From Clostridium sp. Marseille-Q2269 (GTDB taxonomy: Bacteria; Bacillota; Clostridia; Clostridiales; Clostridiaceae), in NCBI RefSeq assembly GCF_943736985.1, contig NZ_CALSFS010000007.1, positions 1 to 64,000 on the forward strand: 64,000 nucleotides of DNA. The letters are read 5' to 3'. A model generated the notes under the pieces. The model saw only the letters and a program-made list of their open reading frames with translations, was not told where the DNA came from and ran no database searches. Positions within the stretch are counted from its first letter, which is position 1. Every line of letters begins with the position of its first letter. Shown one piece after another: positions 52,600 through 62,236 of the stretch. The position numbers were made by a program, and so were the translations under genes.

Positions 52600-53499
52600 T
52601 TATAATAAATAATGTGCTACACAGCACTCTACAGTTTCAGAAAATACTACTTCTTCATTAGGTTCAAGAATTATGCTAGTCCCCATTTGTACATTTATAT
52701 CTTCAACTATGCTCTTCCCCTTCACTATTGTGATAACCTCCAAGGTATTTAATGTATTGTTATATTTATGTCCAATAAATTTTTTAACAGCATACTTTTT
52801 TTCTAGTATTTCTTCTTTAGTGAATCTTTCAGTTTTAGATTTTAATTTAATATCCACAGCCCTTTTAGCTTTATCTATATGAAGTGGCCTAGTATTGCCA
52901 TTTTCATCTATACGATTATAATCATAAAAACGATAAGTTAAATCACTATTTTCTTGTATTTCATATACTAGAGATCCTGAACCTAATGCATGTAATGTTC
53001 CTGCCTCTACAAAAACGTAATCTCCTTTTTCTACTTTTAGATGATCTATAATATTTTCAAAGTCTTTATTATTAACTTTTTCATAAAAACTATTATAGGT
53101 ATCACATAAACATCCATTAACAATATATCCACTATCAGGCTCTTCTAGAAAATACCAAGATTCTGTTTTTCCAAAAGGAACTCTTTCTAATTCCTCTGCA
53201 ATTTTATCATTAGGATGTACCTGAACGCTTAAATCTTCTTTAGCATCTACCAATGCTATTAAAAGTGGATATTCATCAAAGGGAATATTATATTTTTCTT
53301 TATTATCTTTATAAAAATCATAAAAAGTTTTTCCCTTATATTCTCCATTTAATATTTCATTGCTATTATTTTTAATACTGCTTACTGTATAAAGCTGTCC
53401 TATATTATCTTTATTGTATTTATCTACATAGGGCATTAACCGTGTCCCCCCCCAAATTGTTGGGAAGGGAATTGGTTTTAATATTTGCATTCTTCTCAC
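52600..53499 (-). CDS. manA: Type I mannose-6-phosphate isomerase-like protein
   Basis: 299 aa. Zinc-site blocks QVHPNDKIAEE, GKTESWYFLE and FVEAGTLHALGSG are intact. Interconverts mannose 6-phosphate and fructose 6-phosphate. It overlaps the PTS IIB stop by 4 nt if GTG 53499 is the start; ATG 53490 is possible. Mannose release fits a disaccharide with a mannose-type unit, but many PTS operons carry this gene. Confidence 0.88.
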   Translation of the reverse strand: MRRMQILKPIPFPTIWGGTRLMPYVDKYNKDNIGQLYTVSSIKNNSNEILNGEYKGKTFYDFYKDNKEKYNIPFDEYPLLIALVDAKEDLSVQVHPNDKIAEELERVPFGKTESWYFLEEPDSGYIVNGCLCDTYNSFYEKVNNKDFENIIDHLKVEKGDYVFVEAGTLHALGSGSLVYEIQENSDLTYRFYDYNRIDENGNTRPLHIDKAKRAVDIKLKSKTERFTKEEILEKKYAVKKFIGHKYNNTLNTLEVITIVKGKSIVEDINVQMGTSIILEPNEEVVFSETVECCVAHYLL

Positions 53500-53801
53500 G
53501 CTCTTTTCATTGATAAGGCTTGTTTTAATACATTTTTACCATTACAAGTACCGTAATCACTGGAGTTAATTACTTCAACAGGTACATTTAATTTTTTTCC
53601 TTTTTCTTTTAAAGATTCTAGCATAAATTTAATTTGAGGACCTATTAACACTACATCTGCATGAGCCATATTTTCATCTGCTGAATCAGTTGATACCGCC
53701 CAAATTTTAGATTCAAAGTTAAGATCCTTTGCTACCTTTTGCATCTTAGTTACTAATAAACTTGTTGACATTCCAGCGGAACAAATTAATAAAATATTCA
53801 T
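53496..53801 (-). CDS. PTS system, lactose/cellobiose-family IIB component
   Basis: 101 aa from ATG 53801 (AAGGAGGAAAAG upstream; the longer frame includes the ribosome site). Phospho-Cys7 in LLICSAGMSTSLLVTKM. It accepts phosphate from IIA and passes it to the sugar in IIC. Confidence 0.94.
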   Translation of the reverse strand: MNILLICSAGMSTSLLVTKMQKVAKDLNFESKIWAVSTDSADENMAHADVVLIGPQIKFMLESLKEKGKKLNVPVEVINSSDYGTCNGKNVLKQALSMKRA

Positions 53802-53826
53802 ATACTTTTCCTCCTTAAAATTATAT

Positions 53827-55257
53827 TTAACGATATTCAACTTCTAAATTTCTAAACTCAAATTCTTTGTTATCCCTAGTATTTCTAAACCATTTACCAG
53901 ATTTTTTAATGTGACGTGCTAAGTTATCTTCTAAATCTATTTCCACTAAACCGTAGCGATTTTTAAATGCATTTGAAGGAGATACGCAATCTGTAAATGC
54001 CCATAACATATATCCTTTGCAGTTGCTTCCTTCTTCAACGGCTTTCAGTAGCCAAGCTAAATGTTCACTTATATATTCAATACGATAATCATCTTGAATA
54101 ATACCTTCTGAATTTTTATATTTCTTTTCACCCTGAACACCCATCCCACTTTCTGATACAAGCCATTCTATATTTCCATATTCATTTTTCATTCTCATAG
54201 CCATATCATACATAATCTTAGGATAAATCTCCCATCCTCTGTATGGATTCATCCTTTTACCTTGAAGATCATGAGTATCAAAATAGTATGATGGATGGAA
54301 AGGTATTTCTGGATTCCATGCACTATTTCTTGCCTTTACTCTCATTGGGAAATATAAGTTTAGCCCTATATTATCACAGGTATTTTCCTTTATTATTTGT
54401 AATTCTTCTTCTGTATAATCAAATAAACAGTTGTGGAATTTTAATACTTCAAATAATTCTTTATCTATTTCTCCTTTTACTGCTGGGTCTAAAAACATTC
54501 TGTTATAGAATAAATCGTACATATGAGCTGCTTTAACATCATGGTCTGCATCTGATCTTGGGTAAGCATATTCAATATTAATAACTACCCCAATCTTTCC
54601 ATGTAATCCTAAACTCTTATAGGCCTGAACAGCCTTAGATGTTGCTAGTATTTTATTATAATTCCATTGCATTGCAAGTTTTGTATCTTGTTTAAATGGA
54701 TATCTTAGCCCATCAAGAATTGTTCTGGTTTGAACTACAATTGGTTCATTAAAAGTAAAAAATTGCTTTACTTTATGTCCATAACGTTTAAATACTTCCT
54801 TTGCATATAGTACAAATAAATCTACTACATGCTTACTTTTAAATCCTCCATATTTCTTGTATAATTCACCTGGGAAATCAAAATGCTCTAGACAAATCAT
54901 AGGTTCAATTCCCTTTTCTATCATTTTGTCTATTACTTTATCATAAAATATTGCTCCATCTTCATCTACTTCTCCAGTTTCAAAATCTTTTATAAATCTT
55001 GACCAGTCTATAGAAGTACGATATGAATCCAATCCACATTCCACCATTAAATCTATATCTTCTTCATATCTATGATAAAAATCTGTAGCATTTTTAGGGC
55101 CATAATTTTCATACCATAAATCAGGAGTTGCCTTATACCATAAATCTACAAAGGTATCCTTTCCTGGTTTTTTTCCACTCCATCCTTCAGTTTGCCATGC
55201 AGATGAAGCTGCTCCTAGTATGAAATCTTTTGGAAGTTCATATTTAAATTTATTCAT
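53827..55257 (-). CDS. GH1 6-phospho-beta-glycosidase, second copy
   Basis: 476 aa. Acid/base TFNEP and nucleophile VSESGMG; the phosphate-binding end is SPSNAFKNRYGLVEID. It differs strongly from the other GH1 gene, so the pair may split different linkages or sugars (for example gluco and galacto). Confidence 0.9.
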   Translation of the reverse strand: MNKFKYELPKDFILGAASSAWQTEGWSGKKPGKDTFVDLWYKATPDLWYENYGPKNATDFYHRYEEDIDLMVECGLDSYRTSIDWSRFIKDFETGEVDEDGAIFYDKVIDKMIEKGIEPMICLEHFDFPGELYKKYGGFKSKHVVDLFVLYAKEVFKRYGHKVKQFFTFNEPIVVQTRTILDGLRYPFKQDTKLAMQWNYNKILATSKAVQAYKSLGLHGKIGVVINIEYAYPRSDADHDVKAAHMYDLFYNRMFLDPAVKGEIDKELFEVLKFHNCLFDYTEEELQIIKENTCDNIGLNLYFPMRVKARNSAWNPEIPFHPSYYFDTHDLQGKRMNPYRGWEIYPKIMYDMAMRMKNEYGNIEWLVSESGMGVQGEKKYKNSEGIIQDDYRIEYISEHLAWLLKAVEEGSNCKGYMLWAFTDCVSPSNAFKNRYGLVEIDLEDNLARHIKKSGKWFRNTRDNKEFEFRNLEVEYR

Positions 55258-55300
55258 ATAACTCTTTTCCCTTCTTTCTAAAAATTTTATGAATATTTTT

Positions 55301-55339
55301 TATGTAACTATGTGCTTTATTAAAACACATAGTTACATA
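55301..55339 (-). other. Perfect 14-bp hairpin between IIC and GH1
   Basis: TATGTAACTATGTG / CACATAGTTACATA around an 11-nt loop. It lacks a T-run on the minus strand, so it is more likely an mRNA processing or stabilising structure than a terminator. Confidence 0.6.
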
Positions 55340-55349
55340 ATTTTATAAT

Positions 55350-56717
55350 TTATTTCTTTTGAATTGAATTAACTAAGGCCGCTAATTCATCATCAACATT
55401 TTCTTCTTCTGCAAGTTGTTCTTCCTCAATCTTTTTCTTATCCCATATTTTTAAGAAAGGATAATATACTACAATTGAAATTAAAAGGTTTACTGCCTGA
55501 AGTATTACAGCTCTAAAGTCTCCACCTGTGGATAAAAATCCTGACATGAATATAGGAACTGTCCATGGTACTGCAACTCCTGCTGGAAAAGAAACCAATC
55601 CAAGAGCCATTGACCAATATGTAACGGTACCTATTAATAAAGGGGCAACAATGAAAGGAATAATCATAATAGGATTCATTATAATAGGTAAACCAAACAA
55701 TACAGGCTCCGCTATATTAAATATAATTGGTCCCACTGCAAGTTTTCCTAATGATTTTATCTGTTTAGATTTAGCTACGAAAAGCATTAATATAACAAGT
55801 CCCATAACAGCTAGACCACCAGCATTAGTAAAACAATCATAGAATTGCTTTGTTATAATATTAGGTAATTCTTTTCCAGCTTCAAAAGCTAAACGGTTTT
55901 GGTCCATAGATGGAAGTAATATTGAATCCATAACTCCAAATACAACACGGCTTCCATGGATACCTAATGCCCAGAATACGTGAATCATACTAACTGTTAA
56001 AAGCATTCCACCAAAAGATAATCCTACTTTAGATAATGGGCTTGAAACAAATTCTGAAATAAATCCAAAGATTGTTTGGAAACTAGTTGCCTCAAAACCT
56101 AATCTAACTAACCAGCATAGTGTCAATATTATAGCTGCTGGAGTAATTGCTACGAAAGATTTAGATACAGCTGGGGGTACACTATCAGGCATTTTAATTA
56201 CCCAATTTTTCTTAACCACATATGCGTATATTTCAGCACTAAATATAGAAACTATAATACCTACTATTAATCCACCGGCGGATAAATAAGTGTTTGTCTG
56301 AATTACACGTCCTAAATTTACTGTAGCGTTCCCTATAACAACATTTTTAATATCAAATACAGGTATTAAAGATACAAATGCAGCTACTGCAACTATAGAT
56401 GATGATAATCCATCTACATCTCTTTGTTTTGCAACCTGATAAGCTACTGACATAACTGCTACCAATGTCAAAATATCAAAGGTTGCACGGATAGGATATG
56501 TTATTTTTGCCACAAATCCATCACCAAAGATTCCATTCACAAAATCTGCATATCCTGCTATTGGTAAATTGGCTAGTAGCATAAATATAGATCCCACAAT
56601 TACCAAAGGCATAGTAACAGCTAAACCATCACGTAAAGCACGAATATAACGTAAAGATGCAATCTTAGAAGCAACGGGCATTACTTTGTTTTCTAAAAAA
56701 CTCATCAGTTTATTCAT
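55350..56717 (-). CDS. PTS system, cellobiose-type IIC permease
   Basis: 455 aa from ATG 56717 (GGAGG 7 nt before). About 8-10 membrane helices. FNIAEPVLFGLPIIMNP is the sugar-binding loop signature of lactose/cellobiose IIC proteins. It transports and phosphorylates the substrate together with the IIA and IIB proteins. Confidence 0.94.
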   Translation of the reverse strand: MNKLMSFLENKVMPVASKIASLRYIRALRDGLAVTMPLVIVGSIFMLLANLPIAGYADFVNGIFGDGFVAKITYPIRATFDILTLVAVMSVAYQVAKQRDVDGLSSSIVAVAAFVSLIPVFDIKNVVIGNATVNLGRVIQTNTYLSAGGLIVGIIVSIFSAEIYAYVVKKNWVIKMPDSVPPAVSKSFVAITPAAIILTLCWLVRLGFEATSFQTIFGFISEFVSSPLSKVGLSFGGMLLTVSMIHVFWALGIHGSRVVFGVMDSILLPSMDQNRLAFEAGKELPNIITKQFYDCFTNAGGLAVMGLVILMLFVAKSKQIKSLGKLAVGPIIFNIAEPVLFGLPIIMNPIMIIPFIVAPLLIGTVTYWSMALGLVSFPAGVAVPWTVPIFMSGFLSTGGDFRAVILQAVNLLISIVVYYPFLKIWDKKKIEEEQLAEEENVDDELAALVNSIQKK

Positions 56718-56755
56718 ATTATTTCCTCCAAACATTTATTTGAATCTTCTGACTT

Positions 56756-57082
56756 TTATCTATGCAAAATTGGCTTAATAATTTTATATATATCTAAAAT
56801 CTCTTTTGCATGATCTTTTTCTATCATTGCCATTGTTAAATGATCTTGAGCATGTACCAAAACTATGTTAACTTCAATCATATGTCCCTGAGCCTCTCGT
56901 TGAATCATATCAACCTGAGATTTATGTGCTATTTTTAATTCTCTTTCTGCTTCTTCTAAATATTTTTCTGCTTGTTCAAATTCAAATTTTTTAGCTGATT
57001 CAATTGCCATTTTAGAGGCTGATTTTGAATTCCCAGCATTTAAAATCAATTGAAAAGCTAATGAGTATTTATCATCGTCCAT
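56756..57082 (-). CDS. PTS system, lactose/cellobiose-family IIA component
   Basis: 108 aa from ATG 57082 (GGAGAAAG upstream), overlapping the regulator's end by 11 nt. Phospho-His77 in VLVHAQDHLTMAM. Helical trimer family. It starts the transport part of the operon. Confidence 0.93.
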   Translation of the reverse strand: MDDDKYSLAFQLILNAGNSKSASKMAIESAKKFEFEQAEKYLEEAERELKIAHKSQVDMIQREAQGHMIEVNIVLVHAQDHLTMAMIEKDHAKEILDIYKIIKPILHR

Positions 57083-59015
57083 AATTTTCTTTCTCCTTTT
57101 CTTTTTCAATTTTCATTAGTGATTTTAAAAATTCTTTATAATCTTGTTTCTTTATTAATTCTTTAATACATTGACTGTTTAAAAGGAAATTAGAAGTAAT
57201 TTGATAAAACTTTTGTAAATCTGTATTTTTGTTGTTTTCTACACATACTAAAAATATAACCTGAATATGTTGTTTTTCCCAAAGGATAGGGTTGTCTAAT
57301 ATTCCAATACACACAAAAGTTTCTTTACTAATTGTTTCTTGTGGATGAGGCATAGCCACCATATTTCCAAACTCAGTTTTTGCTGATTTTTCCCTTTTTA
57401 ATACGGATTCATAAAAATATTCTGGTAATCCTTTCTTTTCTATAACATAATCACATAGATACTTTAGTGCTTCTTCTTTATTCTTGTGCTTCATATGAGT
57501 TATAAACAACTTATCACTATAATATTTTTCTATGGGAATAGTCATATCGTGTACCAGCATTTTTTTAACATTCCTTCTATCTGACTCTTCTAAAAAATAT
57601 TGAACTTCCATTATTGGAACTGGAACATTTTCATGAATTGGAACCGTAGTAAATACATAATCTATTTTAGTGAAATCTACCTTGTGTATCTTATTAACCT
57701 CACAGGTTTCAATGTTATTAATGTATGACCCAAACTCTTCTTTATATTTATACAAAAGAAGCTGAGCACTGCCTTTTCCTGAAGAACAAACTAGCAAAAT
57801 ATTTTTCTTATTTATTTTTGTTTTCTGTCTCTCAAGAGCTAGTGCAATTGGAAGTGCAATATAGCCTATTTCATCATCTTTAATCTGTTTGTTATAATGT
57901 TTACTTAAGATGCTACAAGCTTGGCTTGCCATTATATAAGCTAAAGCATACTTTTCCTTAATTTCATTTAATAATGGATTTTTCATATTCATATCGTATT
58001 TAATTCTAATATCCAAAGGAACAATATGTTGACTTAAAGACATTCTCAATTCAAAATTATCTCTAAAATCATATTTAAATACATCGTATATTGTCTGTAG
58101 CATTTCTGTAACAATATTACTTATATTTTGACTTATAACTAAATTGCTTTTACCTTTATTATAATTTCCATAAGTTTTTTTCCCTGCCAGATGAATAGTT
58201 ATATATCCTATTTCTGATTGTGGAAAGTCAACATTGAAATTTTTTTTAAGTTTAGAAACAATCTCATGTGCAATTTTATATTCCTTTTGTTTTAAAAGTT
58301 CTTCTATATGGTTTTGTTCAAGTGGTACATAATGGCCATCTTCAATACGTTTCATGGCTATATATATGTGCACTATAAGGTTTTCAAAGGACATATCTGA
58401 AATACTAAATTCTTTCTCTCTAAGACATTCAGACACACATTTAGCTATTACTCCCATGGTACTATTTTTTTCTTTAGCGTCAAATTTAATGTATCTTATT
58501 AAATCATTTTCCTCTATATAATTAGCGATACATAAACGTAGATTAAATTCTTCCCCTTGAACCTTAATGCCATAGTATGGCTTCCTTAAAAGTGTTAAAT
58601 TATATTCTTTTAATAACTTTTCAGTAACTTTCAAGTCCGCTGCCAGTGTTTTTTTTGATATATAAAGACACTCACTTAAATCATCAAGCTTCACATAATT
58701 CTTGGTATACAATAAATATTCCAAAAGATACCTAATTCGTTCTTCAGATGTTCCTGGTAAATCATTGTCATATTGCTTAAGATATGAGTCTTTGAATTCT
58801 TCAAATTTCTTAAAATCCTTTACAATAATCTTAGATCCAGATCCATACTTGGAATCAATGTGGGCGCCCTGATTAATCAATTCTTTTTCAAGTATTTTTA
58901 TCAGATTTCTAATCGTTTTGCTACTTACTTTTAATTGTGAAGCCAATACCTCTGCAGTTAGGTATTCTTTGGTACTAAGTAATTGCAGCAGATTGTTTAA
59001 TCTTTTATCTTTCAT
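57072..59015 (-). CDS. LicR/MtlR-type PTS-regulated transcription activator
   Basis: 647 aa from ATG 59015 (GGAGG 5 nt before; ATG 59027 is upstream of it). Order: N-terminal HTH (~1-60; AEVLASQLKVSSKTIRNL), second HTH (~110-160), PRD1 (His216, His275), PRD2 (His330; the second expected His is Pro389 in IGYIALPIA), EIIB-like domain with Cys410 (VCSSGKGSAQ), EIIA-like domain with His557 (VAMPHPQE). It activates the operon when the PTS sugar is present. The missing PRD2 His should alter phosphorylation control. Confidence 0.92.
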   Translation of the reverse strand: MKDKRLNNLLQLLSTKEYLTAEVLASQLKVSSKTIRNLIKILEKELINQGAHIDSKYGSGSKIIVKDFKKFEEFKDSYLKQYDNDLPGTSEERIRYLLEYLLYTKNYVKLDDLSECLYISKKTLAADLKVTEKLLKEYNLTLLRKPYYGIKVQGEEFNLRLCIANYIEENDLIRYIKFDAKEKNSTMGVIAKCVSECLREKEFSISDMSFENLIVHIYIAMKRIEDGHYVPLEQNHIEELLKQKEYKIAHEIVSKLKKNFNVDFPQSEIGYITIHLAGKKTYGNYNKGKSNLVISQNISNIVTEMLQTIYDVFKYDFRDNFELRMSLSQHIVPLDIRIKYDMNMKNPLLNEIKEKYALAYIMASQACSILSKHYNKQIKDDEIGYIALPIALALERQKTKINKKNILLVCSSGKGSAQLLLYKYKEEFGSYINNIETCEVNKIHKVDFTKIDYVFTTVPIHENVPVPIMEVQYFLEESDRRNVKKMLVHDMTIPIEKYYSDKLFITHMKHKNKEEALKYLCDYVIEKKGLPEYFYESVLKREKSAKTEFGNMVAMPHPQETISKETFVCIGILDNPILWEKQHIQVIFLVCVENNKNTDLQKFYQITSNFLLNSQCIKELIKKQDYKEFLKSLMKIEKEKEKENYGR

Positions 59016-59503
59016 CTTCTCCTCCATAATCTACAAAGTAACATCCTTTATTAAATATATATTTCAGCTGTATTTTTATTGTGGTTTGTCGAATTAAGTC
59101 ATATTTTATTGTAATCTTATTATATCATTATAAAATTTATATCTCCATTACCATTTTTAGCACATTTAAAGTGGAATTTGTTTCAACTAATGACTAGTGA
59201 GAGGAAGCCAGATTAATCAATCATGTTACGAAATTTAAAATAAGCTAATATTGCTGTCAGTTGATTTAGCGTTAGTTTAATAATTCTCAAATAACACTTT
59301 CAATATAATCCTTTAATCAAAATCATACATTCATTTGTTTTATTATTTTTAAACTAGCTAAAATATCTATTACTTTCTTATTAGATAAATTTTCATGAAA
59401 ATTATAATCTATAAACTTAATTATGTTAAAAATAAAAAGCTATTTATAGCTTATAAAATATAAATATAGTATTTGGTGATATTTCAGATGAAAAATGAGA
59501 AAT
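59016..59503. other. Upstream region of the sugar operon
   Basis: Contains the operon promoter side near 59040-59150 and a dispersed repeat (59192-59281). No gene. Confidence 0.6.
59192..59281. repeat. Second dispersed repeat, copy 2
   Basis: Matches 25032-25114: shared AAATAAGCTAATATT, CTGTCAGTT and GTTAGTTTAAT in the same order. No coding potential. Confidence 0.6.
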
Positions 59504-59552
59504 TAAAAAGAACTATAAATTTACTACTACCGTAAATTTATAGTTCTTTTAA
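59504..59552. terminator. Strong bidirectional terminator behind the binary toxin genes
   Basis: AAAAGAACTATAAATTTA / TAAATTTATAGTTCTTTT, an 18-bp perfect stem with a 9-nt loop and A/T runs on both sides. It is 345 nt past the toxin operon stop. Confidence 0.85.
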
Positions 59553-59896
59553 AATTTGTGATATATATTTTTCTACATTTATAGAAATAATATACATATC
59601 ATAAAACAAAATATCCATATAATAATATAATTTATTAAAAAATATATTATTTTAAAATAGAACCTTTTCTCATTTCTAAAAATGCTATTATACTATATGG
59701 AAACTTTTATATTACTCTCAGTAATGTATTTCATTTATAATGCATAATTAACTAAAATATTTTCATTTTGATTTTCCACTTTCTTATCTTAGTAAAGATT
59801 ATCTTACAAGTAGAACACATGAAAGAAAATGATACAAAACAATTAAACTATACTAATATCTAATGCTTATAATAATAAACCTTAAAGTTGAAATAG
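59553..59896. other. Gene-free region after the binary toxin genes
   Basis: AT-rich, no gene or clear element. Confidence 0.5.
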
Positions 59897-62209
59897 TTAT
59901 CTAGATTTGTTAGGTCCTATAGGGATGATTGCAATATCATCAAGGTAACTATCTATCTTATTTACATCATTATTTCTCTTTATTAATTTAATGGAATCAA
60001 GTATATAATCATAAGAAATATTTTGTGTTTCTATAGTAAATTTTTTAAATTTACCCCCAGAATTTTGTGTAAAAATTGATGTTCCAATGTTCCAACTTTC
60101 ATGATTGTCCTTTTTTGTGAAGGCAATTATATTTAATGATTCATCATCAGTGGTAAAATCATGTTTTATATAACCAGTAATTAAATAATCATAATTGGGT
60201 TTTACTTTATCTTTAGGAATGGTATATTTAGACTCTTGAGGTATAGCTAAAGAACCAAGTCTAAGATTACCTAATTTATCAGACCAAGTTGCATTTTCCC
60301 ATGGATAAGAACTGAATTTATCATCAAATCCAAGTGTCAAAGTAGCTAATCTGATAGTAATATTCATTTTAGGTGTTAATTTTATATCATATAATCCTTT
60401 AGCACTTCCATCAGATAATTGTCTCTTGAATTCTTTTGAGGTATCTTCATCTGTATATGTCATAACACTTTCTTCACTAAGTTGTTTTTTATTGCTTTTA
60501 CCTTCATTGTCTGTATATTCATAAAATAGTATTCCATCTTTATCTTCACTAATTGCTTCAGGATACGCTATTTTAAGGCCTTCTTTAATTGTTAAGCTTG
60601 GAGTTTTATCTTCAGGGTTTTTATAATTTTTAGCAGCTATTCTTGTTTCCAAAGCTTTTCCGTCATCTGGATCAATAATAATTGAAGCTGTTCTTCCCTT
60701 TATTTGATCCATAATAGGAGCCCATCGATCACCTATTTCAGGCTTACCATCTGATTTAATTATTCCATATCTACCATCAGTTTGATCAGTATTTATTTTT
60801 ATTACTTCATTATTTAATACTGCATTTAATTGAGATTTGTTTAAAGTAATAGGATGAGAATTAAAATCATCCATAGTCTTTAAAGAAATTCCTTCTTTGC
60901 TTGCAGGGTATCGACTTTCTGAAGGTATGCTTAAAGCAGTGGCATTAGATTTTGCTGTAATAGTTGCAATTGTAGAGTCTTTCAAAATAAAACTAGTAGT
61001 TGGCTGTGCATCATATATTCCACCAGTACCCACATTATTATAATGGACATTAGCATTTAAATAACCAGCTGAAGCAGAATTAAATTGTTCAGTATTACTT
61101 TTAGAACTTCCCCAATCAGAACCAACTGTTTCCGTATGTTGATAATTAGCACTGGCTCCAACGGAAAACCCTTTAGGCCCAAAGCCAGCTTCAATACTTG
61201 CCCCTTCACTATTTGCATAAGTATAGCTATTATTTGAATGTGACTCAGCAGAGTTTGATAAATTAGAATCCTTAGATAAAATCATTTTTCTCATATCTAC
61301 ATTTATACTAGGGAAAGCTGCTACTAATGGGTTATGTGTTGCAGCTGCATTAGATGCTGGAATATCTCCAGCTGCTTTTTCCCAGTCAGTATAAGGATCT
61401 CCTGCTGTATAAGCTTGATAAGGATTTGATAAATATTTAATGTATCCTTGTTCAGCAAATTTATCATCCCATTTTACAGCGACTTTTCTTTGTATGGTAT
61501 ATCCATTTTCTTCCCATAAATCAGGTATAGAATCACCATCTGTATCAGTATCTTCATCAATTTCTTCATTATCTGAAGATAAACTTTTTTTAGATGATGA
61601 AATCATATTTTTTTCAGATAATGGTTTTGAATTATCTGGAGTTAATAATTCATCTCGGTTAATTTCTATTTCTTCACCCTCGTTATTAATCTTAAAAATC
61701 TGCATGTTTTTAAATGTATCATTGTTAAAGGTCTTATCACTATTTATTCTATAATTAATTTCAATGAAAACAGGTTTGTCCTTTTCTAAGGTTATTTCTT
61801 TTTTATCATTACCTAAATTAGATACTATGTCTCCATTTATTGCAATTATCATATTTTCATCATGGGAACATTTAAACTTATATGTCCCATTTTTATTAGT
61901 ATTTATTAATCCAACCCACCTAACTGATGCAAACTTTTGATCATCTTCGTTGATTAATTCATGAACCTTATCTTGGTCATAACTTAAGTTTTCACTTTGG
62001 GTTTGTGCAAAGAAAATCAAATTTTTAAAATCTTTTCCTTTATAGTAGTAACCCAATAACCCTTTACGATCTATATTATTACCATCTTGTTCTTTCTCAT
62101 TAATACTAGTATTAGCTGATTCATCATTTTTAGCGGCATAAGCAGGAAAACTACTTATTGTAGATAATATAACTGAACAGGTTAAAATTCCAATTAAAGC
62201 TCTTTTCAT
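59897..62209 (-). CDS. Binary toxin binding/translocation component (PA/Vip1/C2II-like)
   Basis: 770 aa with a signal peptide (cleavage after AYA, residue 25). A PA14 domain covers ~50-190 (GLLGYYYKGKDF). The Ca-binding DxDxDxxxDxxE follows at 221-234 (DTDGDSIPDLWEE). The heptamer/pore region (~290-470) holds the insertion loop GASIEAGFGPKGFSVG and the phi-clamp Phe449 in MDDFNSHPITL, equivalent to PA Phe427. After about residue 640 a C-terminal receptor domain follows. The length is near PA and C2II (720-765) and below iota Ib (875). It precedes nothing else in the operon; the enzymatic component is transcribed first. GAGGG ribosome site. Confidence 0.94.
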   Translation of the reverse strand: MKRALIGILTCSVILSTISSFPAYAAKNDESANTSINEKEQDGNNIDRKGLLGYYYKGKDFKNLIFFAQTQSENLSYDQDKVHELINEDDQKFASVRWVGLINTNKNGTYKFKCSHDENMIIAINGDIVSNLGNDKKEITLEKDKPVFIEINYRINSDKTFNNDTFKNMQIFKINNEGEEIEINRDELLTPDNSKPLSEKNMISSSKKSLSSDNEEIDEDTDTDGDSIPDLWEENGYTIQRKVAVKWDDKFAEQGYIKYLSNPYQAYTAGDPYTDWEKAAGDIPASNAAATHNPLVAAFPSINVDMRKMILSKDSNLSNSAESHSNNSYTYANSEGASIEAGFGPKGFSVGASANYQHTETVGSDWGSSKSNTEQFNSASAGYLNANVHYNNVGTGGIYDAQPTTSFILKDSTIATITAKSNATALSIPSESRYPASKEGISLKTMDDFNSHPITLNKSQLNAVLNNEVIKINTDQTDGRYGIIKSDGKPEIGDRWAPIMDQIKGRTASIIIDPDDGKALETRIAAKNYKNPEDKTPSLTIKEGLKIAYPEAISEDKDGILFYEYTDNEGKSNKKQLSEESVMTYTDEDTSKEFKRQLSDGSAKGLYDIKLTPKMNITIRLATLTLGFDDKFSSYPWENATWSDKLGNLRLGSLAIPQESKYTIPKDKVKPNYDYLITGYIKHDFTTDDESLNIIAFTKKDNHESWNIGTSIFTQNSGGKFKKFTIETQNISYDYILDSIKLIKRNNDVNKIDSYLDDIAIIPIGPNKSR

Positions 62210-62236
62210 ATTTATTCCCTCCTTTTATTAAATCAA

